64,000 bases of DNA from Tahibacter sp042701255 (GTDB taxonomy: Bacteria; Pseudomonadota; Gammaproteobacteria; Xanthomonadales; Rhodanobacteraceae): positions 4,092,001 to 4,156,000 of the forward strand of contig NZ_CP170554.1 in the NCBI RefSeq assembly GCF_042701255.1, in the 5' to 3' direction. Both the position numbers and the translations under genes were made by a program. Under the pieces are notes generated by a model, which was not told the DNA's origin, did no database searches, and was given only the letters and a program-made list of their open reading frames with translations. How positions within the stretch are numbered: position 1 is the stretch's first letter; each line of letters opens with the position of its first letter. Below are positions 36,416 through 48,024 of the stretch, piece by piece.

Positions 36416-37524
36416 GCGGCGGTCTGGTCATGGTCGGCGTGTCCGGCGGCGTGGATTCCTCGGTCGCGGCGCTGCTGCTCAAACGCCAGGGACGCGACGT
36501 TGCCGGGCTGTTCATGAAGAACTGGGAGGACGACGGCCGGCTCGGCGAATGCGACGCCGACCGCGACCGCCTCGACGCGCTGCGCGTCTGCGCCGCGCTG
36601 GACCTGCCGTTTCATTCGCGCAATTTCTCCGGCGAATACTGGGACCAGGTATTCACGCATTTCCTGGCCGAATACCGCGCCGGGCGCACGCCGAACCCCG
36701 ACGTGCTGTGCAATCGCGAGATCAAGTTCCGCACCTTCCTCGAACACGCCCGCGCGCTGGGCGCCGATACGATCGCGACCGGCCACTACGCGCGCACCGA
36801 CGCGCGCGACGGCCGCCACCGCCTGCTGCGCGGCCGCGACGAGAACAAGGACCAGAGCTATTTCCTCTACACGCTCGGCCAGGAACAGCTCGCGGCGACC
36901 GAGTTTCCGGTCGGCGAACTGCCCAAGCCGCAGGTGCGCGAGCTCGCGCGCGAGGCCGGCCTGGTCACGCACGCGAAAAAGGATTCGACCGGCATCTGTT
37001 TCATCGGCGAGCGCGATTTCCGCGCGTTCCTGGCCCAGTACATTCCGGCCCAGGCCGGCGAGATCGTGACCCCCGACGGCGCTGTCGTCAGCACGCACCA
37101 AGGCGTCATGTATTACACCCTGGGCCAGCGCCAGGGCCTGGGCATCGGCGGCCGGCGCGATGCCGACGGTCAGCCCTGGTACGTGGTCGGCAAGGACATC
37201 GAAAGGCGCCGGCTCATCGTCGCGCAAGGCAACAGCAATCACTGGCTGGACTCGCGCCGTCTGCGCGCCGGCGAAGCCAGCTGGACCGCGGGGCGGCCGC
37301 CGGCCACCGGGCTGCGCTGCACGGCCAAGACGCGCTATCGCCAGAACGATCAGCTCTGCACGCTGGAATTTGCCGGCGACGACCTCATGGTCCATTTCGA
37401 CGCGGCGCAGCGCGCCGTCACGCCCGGGCAGTCCATCGTGTTCTACGACGGCGAGGAATGCCTGGGCGGCGCCGTGATCGCGGCGACCGACGCGCCCTAC
37501 GGCGGACTTGCGGCACAAGGATGA
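36412..37524 (+). CDS. mnmA: tRNA-specific 2-thiouridylase MnmA
   Basis: 370 residues. It installs the 2-thio group on wobble U34 of Lys, Glu and Gln tRNAs. The ATP-binding PP-loop is VGVSGGVDSS (residues 8-17), catalytic cysteines are C100 (NPDVLCNREIKF) and C196 (STGICFIGER), and the tRNA-binding DHYART-like segment is TGHYARTD. Start ATG 36412 overlaps the nudJ stop (ATGA). hflD follows after 4 bp, so nudJ-mnmA-hflD form one operon. Confidence 0.98.
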   Translation: MSGGLVMVGVSGGVDSSVAALLLKRQGRDVAGLFMKNWEDDGRLGECDADRDRLDALRVCAALDLPFHSRNFSGEYWDQVFTHFLAEYRAGRTPNPDVLCNREIKFRTFLEHARALGADTIATGHYARTDARDGRHRLLRGRDENKDQSYFLYTLGQEQLAATEFPVGELPKPQVRELAREAGLVTHAKKDSTGICFIGERDFRAFLAQYIPAQAGEIVTPDGAVVSTHQGVMYYTLGQRQGLGIGGRRDADGQPWYVVGKDIERRRLIVAQGNSNHWLDSRRLRAGEASWTAGRPPATGLRCTAKTRYRQNDQLCTLEFAGDDLMVHFDAAQRAVTPGQSIVFYDGEECLGGAVIAATDAPYGGLAAQG

Positions 37525-37528
37525 AGGC

Positions 37529-38152
37529 ATGAACGAAGCACAGGTGATCGCGCTGGCCGGCGTGTTCCAGGCCGCCGCGCTGGTGCGCACGACGGCGACG
37601 ACCGGCAGCCAGGACGCGGCGGCGCTGGAAGCCACCATCGCCAGCATCCTGCGCGTCGACGTGGACGAGACGGCCGACGCGTTCGGCGGCACCGCCGGGC
37701 TGCGCCTGGGCCTGGAGAACCTGGTGCAGCAGCTCGACCGCGCGCCCGGCGATCTCGCCGTGAGCCAGATCGCGGTCAGCGTGCTGCGCGTGGAGCGCAA
37801 GCTCGTCGCGCGGCCGGCGATGTTGCAGACCCTGCGCGAAGGCATCGAGGCGATACAGCGTCAGGTCGATCATCTCGGCGTGACGCATGCGAGCGTGCTC
37901 GCGCGCCTGTCGGAACTCTATGCGAGCACCTTGTCGAACCTGCGGCCGCGCGTGGTCGTGCAGGGCAATCCGCTGTATCTGCAGCAGCCGGCCCAGGTCG
38001 AGCGCATCCGCGCGACCCTGCTCGGCGGCGTGCGCGCCGCGGTGCTCTGGCGTCAGGTCGGCGGCAGCCAGTGGCAATTGCTGTTCAAGCGCAGCCAGGC
38101 CGTCATGCTCGCGCGCGGCCTGCTGACCCGCGCCCGCCTCGAGGGCGGCTGA
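37529..38152 (+). CDS. hflD: High frequency lysogenization protein HflD homologue
   Basis: 207 residues, the typical size. Mostly helical: VIALAGVFQAAALVRTTATT, LGLENLVQQLDR, LAVSQIAVSVLRVERKL and VRAAVLWRQVGGSQWQLLFK. HflD is membrane-associated in E. coli and, with phage lambda, binds CII; its native job is unknown. ATG 37529 has AAGGATGAAGGC upstream. It is the last gene of nudJ-mnmA-hflD. In E. coli purB follows; here acnA does, after a 273-bp spacer. Confidence 0.92.
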   Translation: MNEAQVIALAGVFQAAALVRTTATTGSQDAAALEATIASILRVDVDETADAFGGTAGLRLGLENLVQQLDRAPGDLAVSQIAVSVLRVERKLVARPAMLQTLREGIEAIQRQVDHLGVTHASVLARLSELYASTLSNLRPRVVVQGNPLYLQQPAQVERIRATLLGGVRAAVLWRQVGGSQWQLLFKRSQAVMLARGLLTRARLEGG

Positions 38153-38425
38153 TCCGTCGCCCGGCGCCGCCGACGACACGGCGGAGCCTGCCTGCCGCGA
38201 CGCACCTCGCGCGAAACCGACGAGGCCGGGCCTGCGCTTATGCCCCGGTGTTATCGAAAAGCGGCGCATCGCCCGACCAAAGTCGCGCGCAATCCGTGCC
38301 GTCAAACGCCCGTTTCAGGCATAATGTGCCGCTTTTTTTCGCGGTAGCCGCGGCGCGGCAGTCATCCGCCGCCGCCTGCCGGCTGCCGAAAATCGGTTCC
38401 AGCCGCTGCACGCCAGGAGAACGGA

Positions 38426-41122
<2,697 letters not shown>

Positions 41123-41131
41123 CCTCCGCAG

Positions 41132-41193
41132 ACGACGCCGGGCATACCGGCGTCGTTCTGGTTCCACACACGCGCCGCATCTGCGGCGCGTGT
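41132..41193 (+). terminator. Tandem hairpin terminator after acnA
   Basis: Two hairpins follow the acnA stop: ACGACGCCGG/CCGGCGTCGT (41132-41155) and ACACGCGCCGCA/TGCGGCGCGTGT (41168-41193). Only short T-runs follow, so efficiency is uncertain. They also separate acnA from the convergent gene at 41213. Confidence 0.55.
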
Positions 41194-41212
41194 CGTTTCC
41201 GGGCTTGCCGCG

Positions 41213-41761
41213 TCAGCGGATTCGCGTATCGGTCGCGATCCAGTTGACCTCCCAGGTCTTGCCTTCGTCGGCCGAGAAGGCCTGCTCGAAGCGCGCGCCG
41301 TCGCGCGTCACGTCCGAAATCACGAAGCGCACGCGGATGGCGCGGCCATCGACTTCGTCGCGACCGAAGAATTCACCGCGGCCGTCGTGAAAACCGCCGA
41401 CGACCGGCGCCGTCAGCATACCGTTGCGCAGGTTCGCGAAGTTCAGGCTCCACTGCTTCGTGGCCGGGTCGTAGAGCCGCAGGCTGACCCCGGCTATGCG
41501 GCCCGACGCACCTTCGATCGCGAGCTCGGCAATGTTCGAGCGGCCGCCGAGCAGCGGCCGCACGATCGTCGTGCCGCTGTAGCTGATCCATTCCTGCGCG
41601 CCCGACAATGGCTTGGCGAGCCGCCGCACCTCGGTCTTCCAGGTGCCGAACTCGAAATCGAAATCCTGTTGCGCGTCCTGCGCCGTTGCGGACGACAGCG
41701 CGAACAGCGCGGCGAACAGGCTGCCGCAGCGCAGCAGGCACACCCTCGAAAGTCTTTGCAT
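41213..41761 (-). CDS. Exported DUF1579-like protein
   Basis: 182 residues with a signal peptide (SRVCLLRCGSLFAALFALS to TAQA). The mature part DFDFEFGTWKTEVRRLAKPL, GGRSNIAELAIEGASG and LRLYDPATKQWSLNFANLR, plus GRGEFFGRDEVDG, matches the beta-barrel style of DUF1579-type proteins. GGAGG lies 6 nt before ATG 41761. It is divergent from an HxlR regulator across 54 bp. Role unknown; the heme- or lipid-binding function suggested for similar folds is not shown here. Confidence 0.78.
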   Translation of the reverse strand: MQRLSRVCLLRCGSLFAALFALSSATAQDAQQDFDFEFGTWKTEVRRLAKPLSGAQEWISYSGTTIVRPLLGGRSNIAELAIEGASGRIAGVSLRLYDPATKQWSLNFANLRNGMLTAPVVGGFHDGRGEFFGRDEVDGRAIRVRFVISDVTRDGARFEQAFSADEGKTWEVNWIATDTRIR

Positions 41762-41815
41762 GAAGCCTCCGATGCTTTGCATGATCGGCCGCGAGCATGA
41801 AAGGCCGCGACGCGC

Positions 41816-42229
41816 ATGCACAAGAACGCACCTCGACGTAACCATCCGCGACCGCCGCGGGCGAACCCGCTGGCCGACTGCCCGCTGACGGCGGCGTTCG
41901 CCGCCATCGGCGGCAAATGGAAGCTGACCCTGATCTACTGGCTCGCTCACGGCGAAGCGCATTTCGCCGGACTCCGGCGGCGCGCGGCGCCGATCTCGGC
42001 GAAGGTGCTGACCGAACAACTGCGCGAGCTCGAAGCCGACGGCATCGTCGAGCGCGACGCAACCGGCCCGGTGCCGCAGCCCGTGATCTATCGCCTGACC
42101 GCTTACGGCGCGGCGCTGGCGCCGCTGGTCGAACAGGTCCGCATCTGGGGCGAAGCCCATCTGCGGCGGCGGCGCGGCGGATCCGCGGCGGCGACCGCCT
42201 GTGCGGTTCCGCTCGTCACGCGGCGCTGA
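41816..42229 (+). CDS. HxlR family winged-helix regulator
   Basis: 137 residues. A MarR-like HxlR regulator: CPLTAAFAAIGGKWKLTLIY, the recognition region LRRRAAPISAKVLTEQLREL and the wing VERDATGPVPQPVIYRLTAYG. The Cys (CPL) at the start of the domain is typical of redox- or aldehyde-sensing members. It is divergent from the exported DUF1579-like gene and is probably its regulator or self-regulated. The C-terminal 15 residues are Arg/Ala rich. Confidence 0.92.
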   Translation: MHKNAPRRNHPRPPRANPLADCPLTAAFAAIGGKWKLTLIYWLAHGEAHFAGLRRRAAPISAKVLTEQLRELEADGIVERDATGPVPQPVIYRLTAYGAALAPLVEQVRIWGEAHLRRRRGGSAAATACAVPLVTRR

Positions 42230-42250
42230 ACGGGATCGTCGTCGCTGCGC

Positions 42251-42745
42251 TCAGCGCGTGCGCTTCTGCGCCGCGCGCGTCTCCGCCTTCCACATGCGCT
42301 CGTCGTAGAGGAACGGCTCCGAAGACAGAATCTTCAACTGCGCGAACTGCGGCGACGCCGCGCGCAGCAGCACGTTGCGTTCGCTCGAGGACAGTACGCT
42401 CGGTACGGACAAGCCCAGCGCTGCGGATTCACGCGCCCAGCGGTCGCCGAGTGCGCGCGCAGCCGTCGGATCGGCGCCGCGCCAGTCGATACTCTTGGGC
42501 GCGACGGCTTCGAAAGTCTCGACGACGGCCTCGGCCGGCAGCTCGATGCACAGCTTCACGTGCGGGATCGTGCGGAACTCCAGCGCGAGATGGACGAACT
42601 TCTCCAGCAGCGCGAGCGACTCGGACGACGCCGTGTACAGGATGGCCGTGCCGGCCGAATGCCAGCGGCCGGGCCAGGCCCTGGCGCCTTCGACCGACAG
42701 CGGCGAAGCAAGAAATTCCTGGCGGATGATGCGCCAGACGATCAC
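42251..42745 (-). CDS. RES-domain toxin of a toxin-antitoxin pair
   Basis: 164 residues from a GTG at 42745. The RES fold is recognised from R27 (PGRWHSAGTAILYTASS), E48 (LALLEKFVH) and a Ser in VPSVLSSSERNVLL (about residue 116), the three residues that name the family. Known RES toxins degrade NAD+ by phosphorolysis or ADP-ribosylate targets. The GTG overlaps the stop of the upstream Xre antitoxin (GTGA), giving antitoxin-first translational coupling. The catalytic residues appear intact, so the toxin should be active. Confidence 0.92.
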   Translation of the reverse strand: MIVWRIIRQEFLASPLSVEGARAWPGRWHSAGTAILYTASSESLALLEKFVHLALEFRTIPHVKLCIELPAEAVVETFEAVAPKSIDWRGADPTAARALGDRWARESAALGLSVPSVLSSSERNVLLRAASPQFAQLKILSSEPFLYDERMWKAETRAAQKRTR

Positions 42746-43188
42746 GGCGCGATGCCGTGGTAGATCTGTTCCAGCAGCAGGATCACGGCCTCGGTGCCGG
42801 CCGCGTTGTCGAGCAGATCCAGCGGCGTGCGTCCGTCCAGGCCCGGCTGCGGCCGGCTCATCCACGAACGCACGTTGTCTTCGCTCACGAGTACGCGCTG
42901 GGCCACGCCGAGCACGCCGATGACGCGGTACAGCGCATCGGCTTCGGCGCCGGTCAGGTCGGCCTTGTCCTTGAAGCGGCGCTCCAGGGTCGACGGGCTC
43001 ACGCGCAGCAGGCGCGCGAGCCGTTCGCGCGGAACGCCGAGATGACTGGCCGCCGCGTCGGCGACCGACAGGGCCAGGCCCTTGCGCAGCAGCGCATCGA
43101 ACTGCAGCGCCGTCGCCGGTACGCGAAAGCGCGCGGTGCCGCGGTTGGAATGCAGGAAGCGCGAGACGTCTTCGGCCGTGGCGCTCAT
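42742..43188 (-). CDS. Xre/MbcA/ParS-type antitoxin of the RES pair
   Basis: 148 residues. The N-terminal part has a helix-turn-helix (LSVADAAASHLGVPRERLAR, then LLRVSPSTLERR), and the C-terminal part (DALYRVIGVLGVAQRVL, DNVRSWMSRPQPGLDGRTPL, DLLDNAAGTEAVILLLEQI) is the DUF2384 toxin-binding domain. GGAG precedes the ATG. It blocks the RES toxin and likely represses the pair. Gene order antitoxin-toxin and the 4-nt overlap are typical. Confidence 0.93.
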   Translation of the reverse strand: MSATAEDVSRFLHSNRGTARFRVPATALQFDALLRKGLALSVADAAASHLGVPRERLARLLRVSPSTLERRFKDKADLTGAEADALYRVIGVLGVAQRVLVSEDNVRSWMSRPQPGLDGRTPLDLLDNAAGTEAVILLLEQIYHGIAP

Positions 43189-43268
43189 GGAAAGACTCCA
43201 AATGACAGGGAAGCGGCTATCAGATGGGGACTATACGCGCGGCTTCCAGCGCGCGTCACGCCGGAATC

Positions 43269-43700
43269 TCAGCGCGGCTGCCAGTTCGCGCTGAGGCAGA
43301 GCCAGTCGCCGCCGACCTTCTTCCAGCCGGTTTCGACGGCATAGATCGCGCCGCGCTCCGGCAGCAGGCCGCCGGAACCGCCGCTCAGGGTCACCGTCAT
43401 CGTGGCCGTCGCGCGGTCGCCCTGCACGACGACGTCGATGGGGCCGATCAGCACCGACACCGACTCGTTGCGCAAAAACTGCGCACGCAGCAGGTTGTGC
43501 AGCGCCGAGCGGTCAAAACCGCTGTCCCGGCCGGCGAAATCCTCGGTCACGTGGCTCATGAAGTCGCGCGGATTGCGCGTTTCGACGGCGGTCTCCATGG
43601 CCGCGATCGCGTCGCGGATGCGGGTTTCGTCGGGCGCGCGGCTGCAGGCGGCGAGCAGCAGCAGCGCCAGGACGGCGGCGAATCGCAGGGCGTGGAGCAT
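43269..43700 (-). CDS. NTF2-like lipoprotein
   Basis: 143 residues. A lipobox (LLLLAACS) marks it as a lipoprotein; lipidated Cys at about residue 19. The mature part, DETRIRDAIAAMETAVETRN, PRDFMSHVTEDFAG and SVLIGPIDVVVQGDRATATMT, is the NTF2/SnoaL-like cone fold used for small-molecule binding. No catalytic residues stand out. It is divergent from fadD with a 152-bp spacer; any link to lipid metabolism is inference. Confidence 0.8.
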   Translation of the reverse strand: MLHALRFAAVLALLLLAACSRAPDETRIRDAIAAMETAVETRNPRDFMSHVTEDFAGRDSGFDRSALHNLLRAQFLRNESVSVLIGPIDVVVQGDRATATMTVTLSGGSGGLLPERGAIYAVETGWKKVGGDWLCLSANWQPR

Positions 43701-43852
43701 GGCGGCATCCGGTAGGCGCGGAAACGCGATTGGCGCACAGCGGCCCCCTCGCTGCAATGCGGCTTGCTGCATTTTCCGCGCCTGTGCTCCAATCGGGCGG
43801 AATCCGCCGCAGTACAGCGGCCAATACGCCAAACCAGCGAGGCTTCCACGCA

Positions 43853-45535
43853 ATGAGCACCCAACGACCCTGGCTCGCGAACTATCCATCCGGCGTTCCG
43901 GCCGAGATCGATCTTCACGAGTTCTCCTCGGTCGTCGCGGTGCTCGAATCCGCCTGCGAGCGCTTCCGCGACCGGCCAGCCTTCTCCAACATGGGCAAGG
44001 TGCTCAGCTACGACGACATCGATCGCCTGAGCCGCCAGTTCGCCGCCTTCCTGACCGGCGACCTGGGCCTCAAGCGCGGCGACCGCGTCGCGCTGATGAT
44101 GCCCAACGTGCTGCAGTATCCGATCGCGATCTTCGGCGTGCTGCGCGCCGGCCTGACCGTGGTCAACACGAATCCGATGTACACGCCGCGCGAGCTCAAG
44201 CACCAGCTCGTCGACTCCGGCGCCGCCGCCATCGTCGTGCTCGACAACTTCGCCGCGACCGTGGCCGAGGTGCTCGCCGACACGCCGGTCAAGCACGTGA
44301 TCACGACGGGCCTGGGCGATCTGCTCGGCTTCCCCAAGGCGCTGATCACCAACCTCGTCGTCAAGTACGTCAAGAAGCTCGTGCCGCCGTTCCGCATCGA
44401 CGGGCAGATCCGCTTCAACGACGCGCTCGCACGCGGCGCGCGGCAGACCTTCCGCCGCGCCGAACTCGGTCACGACGACATCGCGTTCCTGCAGTACACG
44501 GGCGGCACGACCGGCGTGGCCAAGGGCGCGATGCTGACCCACGGCAATCTCGTCGCGAACATGCAGCAGGCGTCGATCTGGATAGGACGCAACGCCAAGC
44601 TCGGCCACGAGATCATCATCACGGCGCTGCCGCTGTATCACATCTTCGCGCTGACCGCGAACGGCCTCGTGTTCATGAAATTCGGCGGCCTGAACTACCT
44701 GATCACGAACCCGCGCGACATGCCCGGCTTCGTCAAGGAACTGAGCCAGGTCCGCTTCACCGCGATCACCGGCGTCAACACCTTGTTCAACGGCCTGCTC
44801 AACACGCCGGGCTTCGATCAGGTCGACTTCTCCAACCTGCACCTGACCCTCGGCGGCGGCATGGCCGTGCAGCGCGCCGTGGCCGAGCGCTGGAAAAAGG
44901 TCACCGGCGTCACGCTCGTGGAAGCCTACGGCCTGACCGAAACCTCGCCGGCGGCGTGCATGAATCCGCTGGATCTGCCCGAATACAACGGCTCGATCGG
45001 CCTGCCGATTCCGTCGACCGAAGTGTCGATCCAGGACGACAACGGCAACGAGCTGCCGATCGGCGACATCGGCGAACTCTGCGTGCGCGGGCCCCAGGTC
45101 ATGAAGGGCTACTGGAACCGCCCCGAGGAAACCGCCAAGGTGCTGACCGTCAGCGGCTGGCTGCATACGGGCGACATCGCGCGCATGGACGAGAAGGGCT
45201 ACGTCTACATCGTCGACCGCAAGAAGGACATGATCCTGGTGTCGGGCTTCAACGTCTATCCGAACGAGATCGAGGACGTCGTCGCGACGCATCCGGGCGT
45301 GCTCGAAGTCGCCGCGATCGGCGTGCCCGACGAGAAGTCCGGCGAGGCGGTCAAGATCATCGTCGTGCGCAAGGATCCGAACCTCACGGCCGAGGACCTG
45401 CGCCAGCATTGCAAGGCCAATCTGACCGGCTACAAGCAGCCGCGCTACATCGAGTTCCGCGATTCGCTGCCCAAGAGCAACGTCGGCAAGATCCTGCGCC
45501 GCGAGCTGCGCGACGCACCCAAGACCGCTGCCTGA
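43853..45535 (+). CDS. fadD: Long-chain fatty acid-CoA ligase
   Basis: 560 residues, close to E. coli FadD (561). ANL-superfamily enzyme that adenylates fatty acids and transfers them to CoA. The P-loop is YTGGTTGVAKGAMLTHGN, the adenylate motif is EAYGLTETSPAA, and the hinge/C-terminal domain has GWLHTGDIARMDEKGY, KDMILVSGFNVYPNEIE and catalytic Lys near KSNVGKILRRELR. ATG 43853 has GAGG about 11 nt upstream. A terminator follows at 45564. Confidence 0.96.
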   Translation: MSTQRPWLANYPSGVPAEIDLHEFSSVVAVLESACERFRDRPAFSNMGKVLSYDDIDRLSRQFAAFLTGDLGLKRGDRVALMMPNVLQYPIAIFGVLRAGLTVVNTNPMYTPRELKHQLVDSGAAAIVVLDNFAATVAEVLADTPVKHVITTGLGDLLGFPKALITNLVVKYVKKLVPPFRIDGQIRFNDALARGARQTFRRAELGHDDIAFLQYTGGTTGVAKGAMLTHGNLVANMQQASIWIGRNAKLGHEIIITALPLYHIFALTANGLVFMKFGGLNYLITNPRDMPGFVKELSQVRFTAITGVNTLFNGLLNTPGFDQVDFSNLHLTLGGGMAVQRAVAERWKKVTGVTLVEAYGLTETSPAACMNPLDLPEYNGSIGLPIPSTEVSIQDDNGNELPIGDIGELCVRGPQVMKGYWNRPEETAKVLTVSGWLHTGDIARMDEKGYVYIVDRKKDMILVSGFNVYPNEIEDVVATHPGVLEVAAIGVPDEKSGEAVKIIVVRKDPNLTAEDLRQHCKANLTGYKQPRYIEFRDSLPKSNVGKILRRELRDAPKTAA

Positions 45536-45563
45536 CCGTATCGTCGCCTCACGGCGACGACAA

Positions 45564-45597
45564 CAAAAAGCCCGCCGTACGGCGGGCTTTTTGTTTA
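45564..45597. terminator. Bidirectional rho-independent terminator after fadD
   Basis: AACAAAAAGCCCGCC pairs with GGCGGGCTTTTTGTT around a GTAC loop; A-runs and T-runs flank the stem, so it works for fadD (plus) and the convergent PilZ gene (minus). Confidence 0.9.
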
Positions 45598-45629
45598 AGG
45601 ATTCTGGCGCGCTGCGGCGCGGGCGATGT

Positions 45630-45986
45630 TCAGTTGCGATACGCCTCGATCGAGTCGGCGTAGCCGCCGAGCAGGTTCCACAGCGGCTCTTCCTTGTTCT
45701 CGGGAATCCGCGCATAGGCGAAGCCGACGCTGTCGGGCGTGACGCGGGCGACCGTGGCCTCCAGATGGATGTTGAGTTCGTCGCCGATCATCATGTCGAG
45801 CACGAACATGTCGCCGGCCTTGCCGGTGAAATCGTCCGGGCGTCGAACCAGCACCCCGGTGGCCGAAATGTCCTCGAGCTCGCTCGACCACGCGTCGCCG
45901 CCATGCATCATCAGCACGGCCGAGCGGATTTTCATGCGAGCTGGGCGCATCCCCGCACGTGCGTTGCGATCGTTCATGTGGAGCAT
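45630..45986 (-). CDS. PilZ-domain protein
   Basis: 118 residues. A single PilZ domain, the c-di-GMP receptor. RxxxR is in R17MKIR21 (RPARMKIR), and the second motif is DISATG (D/NxSxxG), in LEDISATGVLVRR. Both motifs look intact, so c-di-GMP binding is likely. The remainder, GDMFVLDMMIGDELNIHLEA, completes the barrel. Start 45986 or 45977 (MNDRNARAG) are both possible. As a stand-alone PilZ protein it may control motility or polysaccharide output; no partner is adjacent. Confidence 0.86.
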   Translation of the reverse strand: MLHMNDRNARAGMRPARMKIRSAVLMMHGGDAWSSELEDISATGVLVRRPDDFTGKAGDMFVLDMMIGDELNIHLEATVARVTPDSVGFAYARIPENKEEPLWNLLGGYADSIEAYRN

Positions 45987-46094
45987 CCTGCAACCCCCTG
46001 TGGGTCGATACCCTTTCTAGCGGAGCGGTCACACAAAATCAAACAACGGCGAATCACGAATCGTGCCAGATTGTGGCCGGTGCGGCCGCGGCAC

Positions 46095-47276
46095 TCACTT
46101 TTCCTCGGTTTCGCCGCGGCGTGATTTCAACACGACGCCGCGCACGAGACTGCCGCCGCCGAAGCGCCGGTTGATCTGATCCGCGAGCTTGTCCTTGCTG
46201 CCGGGTGCCGGCGCGAACAGGCTGCTCTGCCGCTCCGGCGCGAACTGGCTCATGCCGATGCCGAGCAGGCGAAGCCGCGGATTTTGTTCGCTTTCCCACC
46301 AGCGCCGCAGCAACTCGCGACCGGCCTGCAGCAGCTCGGCGGTCGAATCCGTCGGCTGACCCAGGCTGACCTGGCGCGTATGCGTCTCGAACGGCGGCTT
46401 GCGCAGCTTGACGGTGACCGTACGCCCGCGCAGCTCGTGCGCGCGCAAGCGTTCGCCGACGCGCTCGCCGAGACGGGCCAGCCAGGACTCGGCCTGTTCC
46501 AAATGGGTCAGGTCCGTGACAAAAGTCGTCTCTGCACTGACCGATTTTTCCGCCGCATCGGCATCGACGGCACGCTCGTCGATGCCGCGCGCGAGCCGCT
46601 GCCAGTGTTCGGCCTGGTTGCCGCAGGCTTCGCGCAGCCGGCGCGAATCGCTGGAACGCAGCTCGCCGACGGTACGGATGCCGAGCCGGTGCAACTGCGC
46701 CTCGGCCACCTTGCCGACGGTCCAGAGCCGGCCGACCGGCAGCGGGTCGAGCATCGAATGCACCTGTTCGGGCCGGATCTGCAGCAGGCCGTCGGGCTTG
46801 GACAGCTCGCTCGCGAGCTTGGCCAGCAGCTTGTTGTGGGACATGCCGACCGAGGCGACCAGGCCGGTACGCCGGCGTATCTCCTGCTTCAGGAACGTGC
46901 CGATGCGCTGCATGTCGCTGCCGAACAGACGCAGGCTGCGGCTGACGTCGAGAAACGCTTCATCGAGCGACAGCCCCTCGATCTCGGGCGTGACTTCGCC
47001 GAACACGGCGAAGACCTCGGCCGAGATCTCGCGATAACGGCTCATGCGGATCGGCACGAACAGCGCCTGCGGGCAGAGCCGCTTCGCGGTCATCGTCGGC
47101 ATCGCCGAACGCACGCCGTAGCGGCGCGCCTCGTAGCTTGCCGTCGTGACCACACTGCGCGGACCGAGCTCGCCGACGATCAGCGGCAGGCCGCCCCATT
47201 GCGGGTGATCGAGCACTTCGATCGCCGCATAGAAGGCGTCCATGTCGACGTGGATGATGGCGCGCGCCGCAGTCAT
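46095..47276 (-). CDS. dinB: DNA polymerase IV
   Basis: 393 residues. Y-family translesion polymerase. Catalytic metal ligands are D11 (IHVDMDAFYAA), D105 and E106 (LSLDEAFLD). The little-finger domain follows at about residues 245-345, and QSSLFAPA near residue 366 is a sliding-clamp binding motif. The tail of about 25 residues beyond it makes the protein longer than E. coli DinB (351). It is divergent from yciO by 54 bp. Confidence 0.95.
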   Translation of the reverse strand: MTAARAIIHVDMDAFYAAIEVLDHPQWGGLPLIVGELGPRSVVTTASYEARRYGVRSAMPTMTAKRLCPQALFVPIRMSRYREISAEVFAVFGEVTPEIEGLSLDEAFLDVSRSLRLFGSDMQRIGTFLKQEIRRRTGLVASVGMSHNKLLAKLASELSKPDGLLQIRPEQVHSMLDPLPVGRLWTVGKVAEAQLHRLGIRTVGELRSSDSRRLREACGNQAEHWQRLARGIDERAVDADAAEKSVSAETTFVTDLTHLEQAESWLARLGERVGERLRAHELRGRTVTVKLRKPPFETHTRQVSLGQPTDSTAELLQAGRELLRRWWESEQNPRLRLLGIGMSQFAPERQSSLFAPAPGSKDKLADQINRRFGGGSLVRGVVLKSRRGETEEK

Positions 47277-47330
47277 GCCTCACAGTCTGCCTCGCTTGAC
47301 GAACTCCGTCGCGATGCGCAGGCTCGGCCG

Positions 47331-47948
47331 ATGAGCCTGCGACTGCACATCCACCCCGACAACCCGCAACCGCGGCTGATCAGCCAGGCCGTGGCGGTGC
47401 TCGACCAAGGCGGGCTCATCGCCTACCCGACCGACTCGGGCTACGCCCTGGGCTGGCGCCTGAACGCCCAGGCCGCCCAGGAACGCGTCGTACGGCTGCG
47501 AAAGCTGGACAGCAGGCACAACTTCACTTTAATCTGTCGCCACTTGAGCGAGGTCGGCGCGTACGCCCGCATGCACGATGCGGCGTTCCGAATAGTCCGA
47601 TCCCTGACTCCCGGCCCCTACACCTTCCTTCTCCCTGCAGCCGCCGAGGTACCTCGGCATCTGAAGCAGGCCAAGAAACGTTCCGTAGGCGTCCGCATTC
47701 CGGACCATCGCGTTGCACTGGCGCTGGTCGAAGCATTGGGTGAGCCGTTGTCGAGCTCCAGCCTGATACTGCCGGACGAGGACATGGCTGGCTGGGAAGT
47801 CGACGACCTGTATGACCATGTAAGTTCCGCCGTCGACCTGTTCGTCGACAGCGGTTTCTGTGGCAACGAACCGACGACCGTGATCGATCTGCTGGACGAC
47901 ACGCCGCGACTCGTACGCCAGGGCAAGGGCGAAGTGCCGTTCGCCTGA
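47331..47948 (+). CDS. yciO: YciO-type Sua5/YrdC-fold protein
   Basis: 205 residues (E. coli YciO 206). Sua5/YrdC superfamily fold: QAVAVLDQGGLIAYPTDSGYAL, AQAAQERVVRLRKLDSRHNF, TPGPYTFLLPA and KRSVGVRIPDHRVALALVEA. Related YrdC enzymes make threonylcarbamoyl-AMP for t6A; YciO has related but weaker activity. The placement before scpA is typical of Xanthomonadales and gammaproteobacteria with a yciO-rluB neighbourhood. Confidence 0.92.
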   Translation: MSLRLHIHPDNPQPRLISQAVAVLDQGGLIAYPTDSGYALGWRLNAQAAQERVVRLRKLDSRHNFTLICRHLSEVGAYARMHDAAFRIVRSLTPGPYTFLLPAAAEVPRHLKQAKKRSVGVRIPDHRVALALVEALGEPLSSSSLILPDEDMAGWEVDDLYDHVSSAVDLFVDSGFCGNEPTTVIDLLDDTPRLVRQGKGEVPFA

Positions 47949-48024
47949 ACCTCGAGGATTCGGCCCCCAGGGCCCGCAGGCCGCGGTGAGCGCGGCGAAC
48001 AGCGTAGAGATCTGCACCCGCTAG

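Noticed and set aside
38301..38325. acnA promoter from CATAAT at 38320-38325
   Set aside because: The -10 is weak and the -35 17 nt upstream (TGCCGT) does not match; insufficient support.
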